64,000 bases of DNA, taken from positions 5,624,368 through 5,688,367 of the forward strand of contig CM022669.1 of the NCBI GenBank assembly GCA_012295275.1, written 5' to 3'. The position numbers were made by a program, and so were the translations under genes. This document shows positions 1 to 11,722 of this stretch, piece after piece (the stretch's first letter is position 1; each line of letters opens with the position of its first letter). This DNA comes from Chrysomallon squamiferum. Lineage: Eukaryota; Mollusca; Gastropoda; Neomphalida; Peltospiridae. Below the pieces are notes generated by a model, which saw only the letters and a program-made list of their open reading frames with translations, searched no databases and had not been told where the DNA came from.

Positions 1-381
1 CACATACGAACTCTCTCTCAGAGACACACTGACGACGTAAGTTTGACACACGAGTTCAGGCTGGCTTTAACAGCTGTTTACGAAGACATATGCTACGTAT
101 TCTTTCTGAATTTTTTTCTTTTCCGTTTTCTTTTGTTTCAGCATAAATAATACGCCTACACAATTATTCTGTACTTCTATTACTACAATACCGCTTTTTA
201 TTTTTATTTTATTTTATTTTTTTTCGGACCTTTTCTTTTATTTTTTTATTTTTGTTCCGCAAAAAATAATATTATGATTACCACTGTATTGTTAGAGTGA
301 GAGAAAGCAACTATATGGGCGGCTCAATAATAAATATTAGTTTTGGAATCGCTTTACATGTTTCCTTCAGGCTAGAGTTCA

Positions 382-382
382 C

Positions 383-433
<51 letters not shown>

Positions 434-463
434 TTCTGTTATTTTTATTGCTATTATTGTCAC

Positions 464-511
<48 letters not shown>

Positions 512-512
512 C
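382..512. repeat. (ATT)n microsatellite, compound
   Basis: Two ATT arrays split by about 40 bp of non-repeat sequence. Long isoleucine-rich open frames on both strands here are artefacts of this repeat. Confidence 0.9.
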
Positions 513-980
513 ATCATTTCATATAACTGTTGTTGTTAATAATGATTATTGTTGTTGTTCTCGTCTTCATTATTATTATTTTCTTTTCTTTGTTTTCCTT
601 TTTTAGAGTACGGATAATGTTTGTATGCTGCCTGACAAAATAATTTGCTACTGTTATTTAAGTAAATGTTTGTTATACATTGTTGTTAATGATTATATAA
701 ATTATTTGTTGTATTTTAGTACCTACTTTTATTCATAATATTTTATTTACATAATTTACTTACGCGCGTTTAACAATATATTGTGCATACACAGTTCATA
801 CTTGTAACAGTGTTTAAAGCCAACATATCTCAGCTCGTTTTATATTTTCCTCAAGAACTCTTCATTCATGTATATCATGTGACTAAACATTTCTTTGACA
901 GGTCAACCAGGTGTCAAAAACAGGCTATTATGGAAGTCTTCCATGCATTTCCATTTGACGATATAAACAGAAGCCCGCAC

Positions 981-983
<3 letters not shown>

Positions 984-1045
<62 letters not shown>
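984..1045. repeat. (TG)n microsatellite
   Basis: About 31 TG units. The array is shorter at the paralogous sites in unit 2 (16,930-16,961) and unit 3 (56,184-56,228), so it varies between copies. Confidence 0.9.
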
Positions 1046-1046
<1 letters not shown>

Positions 1047-1099
1047 ACTCTACTTTAGACTGTAAAAAATAATATATCACGATTCTCTTCACACTAGAG

Positions 1100-1394
1100 C
1101 AACGGTTGCCAACCAGACGTCCACTCAGGGAGTAATGGTGGTTAACGAGCTACATTCAAAATGTCGCAAGGCTGAGATGTGTAATAATAATAATGTATAA
1201 AAACACTCAGAATAGGCTTATAAAATTAAATTAAAAGTTTCATACATCTTTAAATGCCTTTTCAGTTTTAATCACACTCGAAGATGAAACTTAGAAAATG
1301 AGTTTGATGTTATTTCGTAAGATCACAAAAAGGTTGGCGTCCGTGTGAAAATTCATTTAAGTAAACAAGTAGAAAAAACGTTTGGGAGCCACTG
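1100..1394. mobile_element. hAT-like MITE with target-site duplication (unit 1)
   Basis: A 295 bp element with imperfect terminal inverted repeats: left CAACGGTTGCCAAC, right (reverse complement) CAGTGGCTCCCAAA. It is flanked by cactagag (1092-1099) and gactagag (1395-1402), a 7/8 match that fits the 8 bp target duplication of hAT transposons. It has no coding capacity. The same insertion occurs at the matching place in the other units, so it predates the duplications. Confidence 0.6.
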
Positions 1395-1785
1395 GACTAG
1401 AGTGTAGAGGTGATCATTTTTTTCCAGTAAACCTATAACACTAAGTTGTTGTTTATTTATTATTATCTTTTATTAACGAAAGCATTACTATACATTTATT
1501 AAATCATACACTTACAGCATAAAATATTAACAGTTTTTACAATACTATAAACATAAATAAACTGAAGATTAAACATTTATTTAATCAAACAAAATCAAAA
1601 TGGTAGCAAGCTTTCAAATGTCTGTCTATAAAAAATGAATATATATGTCAACGGACAGAGTAAGTTATAACTACAGTTTAATATATATTGTTATTTTGCT
1701 GATGTTTTCTTTGAATGTTAGTGAGAGTCTTTAGTATTTGTGACGAGCTTTATCTTTGTTCATTTGTTTGTTAGCTTAGTCCCGC

Positions 1786-3138
1786 TTAGTTTCCTTGTCC
1801 TGACTTTCGCATCATTTCTTGCATTTCTGGTGTTAGAAATCTTTGTTCCAAGTTTCCCATCAACCTTTGTCTTAGTTCTCTTTGTCCGTTTTCTAGGAAA
1901 ACGTGTGGGCTTATTCCTACCTCACCGTACAGCTGTCGATGCATCTGTTGTTTCATCCGATCTTGAAAGATCCCGTTTGCAGTACCAAAAACACTCGAAA
2001 CAAGTCCCTGTGCAGCATTATAAAGAAATCTACCCGCATTAAATACAGTTCTTATTATATCCACAAATAACATATCCTGTTGTTCCCTTTCTTTTTGTTG
2101 CATTAGTTCTTTTATTTTTTGTTCCATCAATTCTTTTTCCTTTCTGTTTTCTTTCTCTTTTTGTTGCATTAGTTCTTTTATTTTTGGTTCCATCAATTCT
2201 TGTTCCTTTCTGTTTTCTTTCATTTTTGGTTCCATCAATTCTTGTTCCTTTCTGTTTTCTTTCATTTTTTGTTCCATCAATTCTTGTTCCTTTCTGTTTT
2301 CTTTCTCTTTTTGTTGCATTAGTTCTTTCATTTTTTGTTCCATCAATTCTTGTTCCTTTCTGTTTTCTTTCTCTTTTTCTGGCATTAGTTCTTTCATTTT
2401 TTGTTCCATCAATTTTTGTTCCTTTCTCTTTTCTTCCTCTTTTTGTCGCCTCTCCTCTTCCTCTGCTTCTTGTAGCATTTCTGATGTGTAGTATGCTACT
2501 CCATGTTTAGATAAATTTTCACCAACTTCTTTCAGGATCTTCTCAACCTGCTCTGTATTTTTCTCTGAATCTTTTTCCATATTATTTATTCCAAAATATC
2601 TGTCTTCAATCTCTCTGAGAAAATTTTGCAGATCATTAGGAGCTGTCTTCATAAGCTGTTTTAGATTTTTTCCTTGGCTTCGCAAATCATCAGTGCAAGT
2701 AAACAACAGAAACAAGTACTGCAGCATTCCTTCACCAAAATTCTTTTTGAAAAATTCAATTATCTTTCGTTGGTCCGCGGTAAATCGATCTGTTGATTTC
2801 ATGACAAGGATAAAGGCGTGCGGACCTGGAAGACTCATTTTAACACATCTTTTTATTTCCTTACTAACCTCATCTTGTGACAGGTTAGTGTCCAGAAATC
2901 CGGGTGTGTCAATAATTTCTAATTCGTAACCAGCCCGATTTGAAGTTTCCTTTTTACTCGTTCTTGTAACCGACGACAGGCTCGCTTTAGAACGGAATGC
3001 AGTTTTTCCGAGGATAGAGTTAGCTGATGCACTTTTACCTGCTCCCGTGCTTCCAATTATAACTAGTCTGAATTTCTTGTTTTTTTGGGAAGCTGAAAAT
3101 AATGTTGAAGATACATTATTATAAAAATTATCTTCCAC
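1786..3138 (-). CDS. GIMAP/AIG1-family GTPase A, coiled-coil type (intact)
   Basis: A 450-codon single open frame encodes an AIG1 (GIMAP) GTPase. Seen: G1 P-loop GSTGAGKS at residues 29-36, G3 DTPG at 77-80, the GIMAP conserved box (LPGPHAFILV, about 103-112) before the G4-region segment FTCTDDL at 146-152. Residues 224-355 are a highly charged coiled coil built of repeated RKEQELMEQKMKE units, followed by a roughly 95-residue C-terminal region shared with the other copies (HVFLENGQRELRQR). GIMAPs are membrane- or vesicle-associated GTPases linked to immune-cell survival in vertebrates and expanded in molluscs (established for the family); this protein's own role is not known. Start uncertain: the frame opens at GTG (VEDNF), no in-frame ATG precedes the P-loop, and a TGA lies four codons upstream, so an upstream first exon is likely. 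It is the only undamaged GIMAP of four here. Confidence 0.85.
   Translation of the reverse strand: MEDNFYNNVSSTLFSASQKNKKFRLVIIGSTGAGKSASANSILGKTAFRSKASLSSVTRTSKKETSNRAGYELEIIDTPGFLDTNLSQDEVSKEIKRCVKMSLPGPHAFILVMKSTDRFTADQRKIIEFFKKNFGEGMLQYLFLLFTCTDDLRSQGKNLKQLMKTAPNDLQNFLREIEDRYFGINNMEKDSEKNTEQVEKILKEVGENLSKHGVAYYTSEMLQEAEEEERRQKEEEKRKEQKLMEQKMKELMPEKEKENRKEQELMEQKMKELMQQKEKENRKEQELMEQKMKENRKEQELMEPKMKENRKEQELMEPKIKELMQQKEKENRKEKELMEQKIKELMQQKEREQQDMLFVDIIRTVFNAGRFLYNAAQGLVSSVFGTANGIFQDRMKQQMHRQLYGEVGISPHVFLENGQRELRQRLMGNLEQRFLTPEMQEMMRKSGQGN
2090..2440 (-). repeat. Coding tandem repeat in GIMAP-A coiled coil
   Basis: About six tandem units of 22 or 14 residues (66 or 42 bp). The core is RKEQELMEQKMKE, with LMQQKEKEN present in the long units and absent in the short ones. 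The frame is kept throughout because both unit lengths are multiples of three. The repeat lengthens the coiled coil; the related copies C and D have few or no such units. Confidence 0.8.
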
Positions 3139-3739
3139 ATAATCAAATCAAACATTTTTTTTTAGTGGGTCAAGAAAAATTGTTATATGGGAAACTCTTA
3201 GGTCTGGGTTTGTTTGGGTTTTATTTTTTTTTATTTTTTTATTTTTTCATTAATATATTATTATTCACGCACTTGTTGAACTTACTATTATTATCATTTT
3301 CAGATGGGGCCACGGTGTGACCTGTTAGATTCTTGGAAATTCATTTCACACCAACCTCATAGATATATTTCCGTAATTCGTTTATTTCTATATATTTATA
3401 TAATAAAGAAGAAATAATATGTCGGATCTCTCTCGAAAAAAAAAAAAAAAAGAGAAAAAAAAGCGGCCTACAAGATTATTTATCATGCCTAATCTTATGC
3501 CACATATAATTTTCAGAATGCCGCTTTCAATTTTAACCGCTTAATCGATTTTCACTTCTTTCAATATGAACAGTTAATGACATACAATGATAATTACACA
3601 GCTGATCTACACTGACGAAATATGATAATCTTGTTGTTAATTAAAATACTCCTCAACCCCCCGAAAAAACATGAATGATAATAAGTTTAATAATATAATC
3701 ATTTTAAACAGCAAGTAGCAGATAAAATGTACGGCGAGG

Positions 3740-5303
3740 TGAGGCTACAACATTATCATGCAAATGCACTGACATCATACTGAAACTGCTGAACAAGGAA
3801 ATATTTAATTTTATATATCAAATGCCAACTGACAGCATAGCTTATATATAGTTTCCAATCATAGTTAGTCTGATTTTATTGACACATTGGTCAGTTGAAG
3901 AAAACGTTGAAGAGACTTTAGTATAAAAATCTTCCACATAATAAAATCAAACATCTTTGTTCTCATTTTCATTGCTTAATTAAAAGGTTTTAATGGATGA
4001 AAAAAACTGTTATAAGAGAAAGTGTTCTAACATTTTTTTTTTGTTGTTGTTTTTTTGTTGCATTAACTCACCTTAATTCAGTTACGAGCTCGGTCACGGA
4101 ACTAATTAAACTCATAATTCAAGGTATCACTGTATAATCATTTTAAACTGCATCTAGCTGTACACAAAATGTATGGCGATTTCGACACCTGAAGAAAATT
4201 TCGCAGGTGGTGAGTTTGCCAATATACGTGCTTTATATAACAACTGTTGGTAAAAACCGATTTCATCTGACAATAAACCATTTAGATGTTTTGTAATTAG
4301 GTAGTTAAATCTGTAAACCTAAATAATAAATAACAAATCAACTAATATTCACCAAACTGACATATGCAAAAAGAAAACAAAAATATATAATCTCACCTTG
4401 CTGCATGTTGCCGAGTTATTTTGTTTCAACTTCAGTGTCTTACTGCGAAATGTGCACACGGAAATATTTAGTAAATGTATAGCCAGTTGTCACAGGCTAC
4501 AAGTTAAACATATGAGATCATACACTGAAACTGTACAAGGAAATATTTAGTAACAAATACCACCTGACAGCATTGCTTGTATATAGTATATTATATCAAA
4601 TGTTTAAATATATACTGCTGAAATAAAACATAAAATAAATTCTTTCAGTTTTAACTTTGAATGGTGGTACACAACTCATCTGGGAAATTGATAAATAAGA
4701 ACAGAAAGATTATTTCTATTATTAAAAACAGAATTATTGAAGATGAAAACTACGATTTTTAATTCAACAGCAGTTATTATCTTTGTTTATTTAACACTTG
4801 TATGAACAAACAGTCCAAATACATGTATATTTATACAAATTAGAAAATATTAGTATTATATATTTACCAATTGTCATAGGCTACAAATTCATTATGTAAA
4901 CATAGCTACAAAATTACATTAAGCAGAGTCTGAACATAGAAATATTTAATTATAAATATATCAATATCAAATCACCGACAACAGTCCTATCCAGTTATAG
5001 TAAATTATATCAGATCTTTAAATAAGAACCGAAATAAAACAAGAAATATATTGTGCGGATCTTTGAATGGATATTCGGTGCACTACTGAGAAAATGACAC
5101 CAATGTAATAAATAAGAAAAAAATAAAAATAAAAATCCCAATCATTTCTGTTATCAAAAGAGAATTATGGAGGATTAAACCTATAAATGTTTAAAATTCA
5201 GCAGCGGTTATTCCCATTATTTATTTAACATGTGTTTGGTATATAAATAAACAGCCTAAATACATTGTGTATATCTGCAAATAATGATACTGTTTATTTA
5301 CTG

Positions 5304-5337
<34 letters not shown>

Positions 5338-5640
5338 AATTAACGTAAGTGTAGTATATATTTTATCATTATCATTATGATGGTAACATTCGATTAATAT
5401 TTTATTGTTGTTGTGCTTTTTTTGGTACGTACATTTTGTCACGGAATTCAGATTGTGTAACCAACTTTGTTACCTCAGTCAGAGATCCGCTCTTTGTATA
5501 TTTAAGCTATGGAATTGAAATTGTGTAACTTTAATTATTACTACAATCACATCCGCTCTTTTTATTGTTTCCGCAAATTTCTCAGCTCTATGGCGTTGTT
5601 ATAAAAAGGGCTGACTTTTAGTAATTAAGAAAGTGTGCCC
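3740..5640. other. Intergenic, flank shared between GIMAP-A and GIMAP-B
   Basis: No gene seen. The part from about 4,120 to 5,170 is a direct duplicate of about 8,740-9,670 upstream of GIMAP-B, near identical around the ctcacct...tgcatgttgccgag stretch. This shows that A and B arose as a tandem gene pair including upstream flank. An interspersed AAT-tailed repeat copy lies at about 4,980-5,170 and an ATT array at about 5,303-5,340. Confidence 0.6.
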
Positions 5641-5647
5641 GTCGTAG

Positions 5648-5755
5648 ACGTGCTTCACAACAGTTTGCTCTGATTAGCACGTTAACTTTTTCATTCATTC
5701 ATTCATTCAGTAATTAACGTGCTTCACAACAGCTTGCTCTGATTAGCACGTTAAT
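5648..5755. repeat. Tandem hairpin pair
   Basis: Two direct copies of a roughly 38 bp sequence, each an inverted repeat with a 21-base loop. The second has 11 bp perfect arms (attaacgtgct at 5713-5723, agcacgttaat at 5745-5755). The first has acgtgct at 5648-5654 and agcacgt at 5676-5682. A short ATTC run separates them. Confidence 0.7.
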
Positions 5756-5759
5756 TTTG

Positions 5760-7500
5760 TTCACATTCACATTGTATAATGTATTATCAAGTCACCTGTA
5801 TATCATAATTAAATAATTATCGTTTTATCTTTTCCTCAAGAACTTTTCTTTCTTGATACACTATCTTTTCACGTAACATCATGACATTTCCACTAGAAAA
5901 AAAAGAATTATTTTACAATGATTCACTCAGTATATCGTGTATATTATTTATTTCGTTCCGAATCCTCATATAATTTTGTCCCCCAATAGACATACGCAAA
6001 GCACGCCCGCAGCAAACACTTTATCTGTATTTATATCCTAGCTACAACTGTGTCTATATAATATGCCCATAAGCACAACCCAGAGAAATACCTCATATCT
6101 CTGTTACTATAAATCTTTATTTTCTCGTAATAATAATAAAATTAGAATGATACTGTAAGAAAATATAAAGCAACGATACGGGTTGTTTAAAGCCAACATG
6201 TCTGAATATGTTTGATCTTTTCCTGAAAAACTCTTCATTCTCAAGGAAAATATATTACGTGACTAACATTTCATCGACAGATAGGCTTTTCTATACACCT
6301 TTTGTGAATATGCAGTCGAATAGTCAGATCCCCGCACATGTATTTGTGTGTTTCAGAATTCTTTTCAGACGTGCGCGACGTATACTGTTACAAAAGGTGC
6401 TGGGTGCATTCATTGTATCTCTTTATTCGGACTTAATAAATATTAATAAATATTTTGGGATGATTTTCAAGAAGAAAAATGAATCTATTGGCTTGTTTGT
6501 AAGAACTATACCTGCACGTATTTATAATATATTATGGAATTATCCATTAAGTCTACTATAGACTAGATCAATTGTCGACATCTTATGGTATATGGACCTG
6601 GGACTTTACAAAAGCAGTACTGACTGTTAGCGGACTACGTTCAAAATTTCAAAAAGCTGCTATATAATGTGCAATTACTCTCTGGCTGATAAAGATAAAT
6701 TAAGACCTTTCATATATCTTTAAATGCATTTTATTATTATACATCGTCACACTGAAAGATGAAACTTACAAAATGAGGTTTTTGGGGGGAGTTTTTTTGT
6801 TATTTAATAAAATCACCAAAAGCCTGGGATCCATGCAAAAATTCATTTAAGTAAACATGTAGAAAAAAAATTGGTACCGCTGATCTAGAGTGTAGACTGA
6901 TCCTTTTTACGTAAATGAATATATTGTTTGTTGATTATTTTTTTGTATTAATGTGTTGAACAGCATTGCAATACATTTATTAAATCACATACTTACAGCA
7001 TAAAATAATAATAATTGTTAAAATATAATACACTGAACATTAAACATTTATTTAACCAAACAAATAAAAATGTTAGCAAGTTTCAAATATTATTATCTAT
7101 AAAATTAATATCTACATCAACGGCCAAGAAAATTATAACCACGTGTTAGTAGGAAATATGAGCAAGTTGACATACTCATTTAAAAATATTATAATATGCC
7201 ATAAGGATTCTTTAACGGTTAGCTTTGCCCCTGGACGAAAATCTTAAAATAACCCATTCCACTTTTTTCTTATTGTTATTATTTTTTAATAACAGCGCTA
7301 GATATAATGTTAAATAGTCCGTAACACGCGTTAGAAAATCATCTCATTTCTTCCTTTCTTCGTCTCATCACCTTCTGTCGCTCTCTGAATTCTTTTTGTT
7401 TTCGTTGCTTCTTTTCTTATTTCTTTCTCGTTTCTTCCTGTTTTCGTTGCTCATCTTTTTCTTGTTTTCTGAGTTCTTCCGCTTATAGCATTTCTGACGT
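5760..7500. other. GIMAP-B 3' flank, repeated in unit 2
   Basis: No credible gene. About 5,900-7,235 matches about 24,000-25,320 in unit 2 in the same order (for example the segment near 6,190 and the one near 24,365). An open frame of 117 codons at 6,208-6,561 is not kept open in the unit 2 copy. Confidence 0.55.
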
Positions 7501-7506
7501 GTAGGG

Positions 7507-8145
7507 TTATACTTCATGTTGAGATAAATGTGAATAAATTGTGTTTAGGATACTCTCAACTTGATTTTCAATTTCCCTTTTATCTGTTTCATTATTGTTT
7601 ATTATAAAATACCTGTCTTTAATTTCTTTCAGAAGACGTTTAGTATCAGTATCTCCCGTACTGATGAACTCATCGAAGGACATTCCAGATTGTTTCAGTT
7701 CATCCTTTCTAGTAAATAACAAAAACAAGTATTGCATTATGTTTTCACCAAAATTCTTTTTGAAAAATTCAATTACTTCGAAATTGTCTTTGGTAAATCG
7801 TCCGATTCTGACGACAAGGATAAAGGCGGTTGGACCTGGAAGACACATTTTAACACATCTTTTTATTTCCTCACTGACCTCATCTTCTGACATGTTAGTG
7901 TCCAGAAATCCGGGTGTGTCAATAACTTTTAATTCATGATCAAATCGATTTGCAGTTGCTTCTTGACATTTCTTTGTCAACGACAAAAAGCCATCTCCAG
8001 AAAGAAATGCACCTTCTCCGAGGATTGAGTTAGCTGATGCACTTTTGCCTTGGCCCGTTTTTCCAATCATAATCATCTGGAGTTTCTTACTTTGTGGAGC
8101 TGAAGAAAACAATGAAGAAACATTAGTAGAAAAATTATCTTCCAC
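7507..8145 (-). CDS. GIMAP/AIG1-family GTPase B, truncated after the G domain
   Basis: A 212-codon frame encodes an AIG1 G domain: P-loop GKTGQGKS at residues 28-35, DTPGF G3, conserved box LPGPTAFILV, and TRKDEL in the G4 region. The protein ends in HEV-stop, exactly where the other copies run on into YYTSEMLQ and the coiled coil. Downstream, frame-related sequence still reads YTSEML, then a second stop, then lysine/arginine-rich codons (7,330-7,500), so the tail was lost by nonsense mutation. It may be a short GIMAP with G domain only, or a young pseudogene. As with A, the frame opens at GTG with no in-frame ATG before the P-loop. It is diverged from A throughout, so it is an older paralogue. 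Units 2 and 3 have lost it. Confidence 0.65.
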   Translation of the reverse strand: MEDNFSTNVSSLFSSAPQSKKLQMIMIGKTGQGKSASANSILGEGAFLSGDGFLSLTKKCQEATANRFDHELKVIDTPGFLDTNMSEDEVSEEIKRCVKMCLPGPTAFILVVRIGRFTKDNFEVIEFFKKNFGENIMQYLFLLFTRKDELKQSGMSFDEFISTGDTDTKRLLKEIKDRYFIINNNETDKREIENQVESILNTIYSHLSQHEV

Positions 8146-8149
8146 ATAA

Positions 8150-9568
8150 TAAAATCAAACATCTTTTTTTCTCATTTTCTCATCTTTTTTTTTCACTCTC
8201 AATGCTTAACCAAAAGGTTTTAATATATGAAGAAAACTGTCATACGGGAAAGTGTTGGGGTTTAGGTGTTTTGGGGGTTTTTTTTGGAAGAGTATTAAGA
8301 CATTATTATGCACGAATTTGTTTAACCTCTTATTATTATTATTATTTTTAGATGGAGCCGCGGTATGACCTGTTAGTCACAGGAAATTGATTTGACACCA
8401 ACATATAAAATAGAAGAAATAATAATTCGGAATATAAGAAAAAATAATTCAATTTACAAGATTATTAATGACGTCTAGTCTTATTCCTTATATTATTAAG
8501 AATGCCATATTCAGTATTACCGAGCTTTTGATCGTAACAGATTAATAGATTTTCACTTGACAATACCAGTATGAACAGTTATTAACAGGTAGTGATAATT
8601 ATACAGTTAATCTACGTTCTCGAACATAAGAATCTTGTATAAGAATTTTTTTTTTTCGGTTTCTTTTTATTTAATAGAACAAAAAAAAACCACCCAAACA
8701 AACAAAAACAACAAACATGAATGATAATAAATTTAATAATATAATCATTTTAAACACTATCTAGCTGTACACAAAATGTACGGCGATTTCGCCTGTACTG
8801 AAATTTCGCAGGTAATGAGTTCGCCTCGGTTGGATCGACAATATAACTGCTTTATAAAACAATTGGTTGGCTCAAGTTGGTAAATACTGACTTGATCTGA
8901 CAATGAATGGAGTAGATGTGTTGTAATTAGATAATTAAAATTTTAAACTTGATTAATAAATAGCATATTTATTAAACTGACACATGCCAAAAAAAACCAA
9001 CAGCAATATAATCTCACCTCGCTGCATGTTGCCGAGTTATTTTATTTCAACTTCAGTGTGTTACTGCGAAATGCGCACACGGAAATATTTAGTAAATGTA
9101 TAGCCAGTTGTCACAGGCTACAACTTAAACATATGAGATCATACACTGAAACTGTACAAGGAAATATTTAGTAACAAATACTACCTGACAGCATAGCTTG
9201 TATATAGTATATTATATCAAATGTTTAAATATGTACTGCTGAAATAAAACATAAAATAAATTCTTTTCGATCTTTCAATGAGGGTTCACAACTCATCTGG
9301 GAAATTGATAAATAAGAACAGAAAGATTGTTTCTATTATAAAAACAGAATTATTGAAGATGAAAACTACGATTTTTAATTCAACAGCAGTTATTATCTTT
9401 GTTTATTTAACACTTGTTTGGTGTATGATGTAAACATAGCTACAAAATTACATTAAGCAGAATCTGAACAAGGAAATATTTTAGCATCAAATCACTAAGA
9501 ACATTGCTAAGAACTGAAATGAAAGAAGAAATATATTGTGTCGGATCTTTGAATGACACCAAATAAGA

Positions 9569-9617
<49 letters not shown>

Positions 9618-10380
9618 GTAATAATAATAATAATAATAGTAAATCATTTCTGTTACCAAAAGAGAGTTATGGAAGATGAAACCAACAACTTATTAAAATT
9701 CAGCAGCCTTTATTTCCCTTATAGATTTAACATGTGTTTCGTATATGTTTACAAACAGCCTAAATATATTGTGTATATTTGCAAATAATCGTACTTTTTG
9801 CTTACTGGGTTATAATTTGCTGAAAATAAATAAATAAATAAATAATGTGAAAAAAGAAAAAAACAAAACAATAACGACAACAAAAAAGTTGATGGGTGTT
9901 CGGTCAACACAGTATCTTTTCTCGTAGTTTCATGAAATTTCCACCATTAAACATAATTATTTTACGAATATCAAATAAATTATTTATTTCGTTTAAAATT
10001 CTCACACTTTCATTTCCTCTAACATACACGCAAACACACGTGGTAATCAAGACAAATGTGTACGTTCATCCTCGCGTTGTTGTTATTTAATTTATGAAGT
10101 TGGATAATAACCAAATCTGGTCGCCAAGATCAATGAATTAATAAATTACTATCTAACAACATCTCATTATAGTTTGATGCTAATAATTATTAGATATCAA
10201 ACGTAACGATGACATGCGAGAGAGAATTCTTTGTCTTTCCAAGGACTATTTTTCGATTAGTAGCAAAGAATCTTGCTTCTGATAGAATAGCTACAATAAG
10301 ATTCTTTTATCAAATATTTTCACTATAAAAGAAAATCTTCTGACACTACGATAATTTTTGATATTTAAATATATGTTCTG
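8150..10380. other. Intergenic between GIMAP-B and KIF24 copy 1
   Basis: No gene seen. About 8,740-9,670 duplicates about 4,120-5,170. An AAT array (9,571-9,640) ends a copy of the interspersed repeat. From about 9,700 to 11,540 the sequence is homologous to 25,540-27,930 and 59,150-61,490, the KIF24 upstream region, so this is where the three units share KIF24 flank. Confidence 0.55.
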
Positions 10381-11402
10381 GTTTTTGTTTTTAGTTATTT
10401 TCTTTTTCCTTTTGTGTGTGCGTGTATATGTTTAAATAATGAAAGGATGAGATCATAAAAGTTGCACGGAATTTAATTATCAGTAACTGATTCATAGTCC
10501 CAAACAAACAGTGAAACTGACAGAAGAGGGGGGAAGACAAGGAAAACCCCAAAACGAAGTATGGCTTGAAATCCAAAGAAACTGAACACGAATAATTACA
10601 GTAATACATAATAATAAATTTAAAAAAAAATTAAATTAGATTGATAATATGAAATCGAAATTATTCATAATTTTCATTTACAAAAAATAATAAAATATTT
10701 TTAAATTACTGAAAAGAAATCTCGCGTATGCAAGATCTTTTTTGGCGGCTGTTTCAAAATAGCTGAAGAAAACAGATAAAATCGTCACTAATGTCAACAA
10801 ATGCATAACAACATATATAATATATCTTCCAGATAAGACCCGTTGTTTATTGTAAGTTATGAACACAAATAATATGCACCCATTCGCTTTCTAGATATCA
10901 ATATTTGTAAGCAACAGCTTTAATATCTACTAATGCTTTTATCCAATGGATGTTTTCATTCTTCACAGGTTGAGACACGAATCAGTGTCTTTGTCAAGTT
11001 TATGTCACTGTTAGACTGTTGTACCAATTTATAAAATATTTGTGGGTTTATTTGTTTACGTTAATAATATTATCTGTAGATATTTTCTTAATAGAATTTA
11101 GTCGTGATTATTTAATTATAAAACTCAGTTGTCAGTGGTTAGTATTTTATATGCCATTTTGTATTTTCCTGGGACTAATATATAAAACGGACAAAAAGTA
11201 ATGAGTAAAAAGTAATACTACAACTCTATATTCAGCAACGGAATTAATTAATTCTCAACATTATGTGCTAATTGTTATTTTTTTTTTGTACTTGAAAAAG
11301 TATTTCAGTTAGTATATATATATTTGAAAAAAATAAATATTTATCAAACAAAAGTTCCAAACGGTGAAGAAGATTTTGTTCCTTCTCGTATAACAATAAT
11401 AT

Positions 11403-11438
<36 letters not shown>

Positions 11439-11544
11439 TGGTACATACACAAGTAAAGAAGTTGAAAATGAAATTCAATGTCATAATTGTGTTAATTATA
11501 AATATCCATTATAGATGACATATTTCAAATCAAAATTAGCAATT

Positions 11545-11547
<3 letters not shown>

Positions 11548-11628
<81 letters not shown>
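11548..11628. repeat. (CT)n microsatellite upstream of KIF24 copy 1
   Basis: About 40 CT units ending 50 bp before the exon 1 acceptor. The paralogous arrays are at 27,933-27,998 and 61,499-61,594. Confidence 0.9.
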
Positions 11629-11632
<4 letters not shown>

Positions 11633-11722
11633 GCTACATTGTAGAAAATATTATATTTTTATTTTTTAATATTTACAGAGCTAGACTGTTTCCATTCAGC
11701 TAACAACAAGTAACACTGAAGA

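Noticed and set aside
297-539. Isoleucine-rich open frames on both strands
   Set aside because: Direct translation of the ATT microsatellite.
783-1058. 91-codon frame, also open at 16,724-16,981
   Set aside because: Apparent conservation is due only to segmental duplication; in unit 3 the frame is broken by indels and its end is the TG array.
6208-6561. 117-codon plus-strand frame
   Set aside because: Not kept open in its unit 2 counterpart near 24.4 kb and has no recognisable domain.
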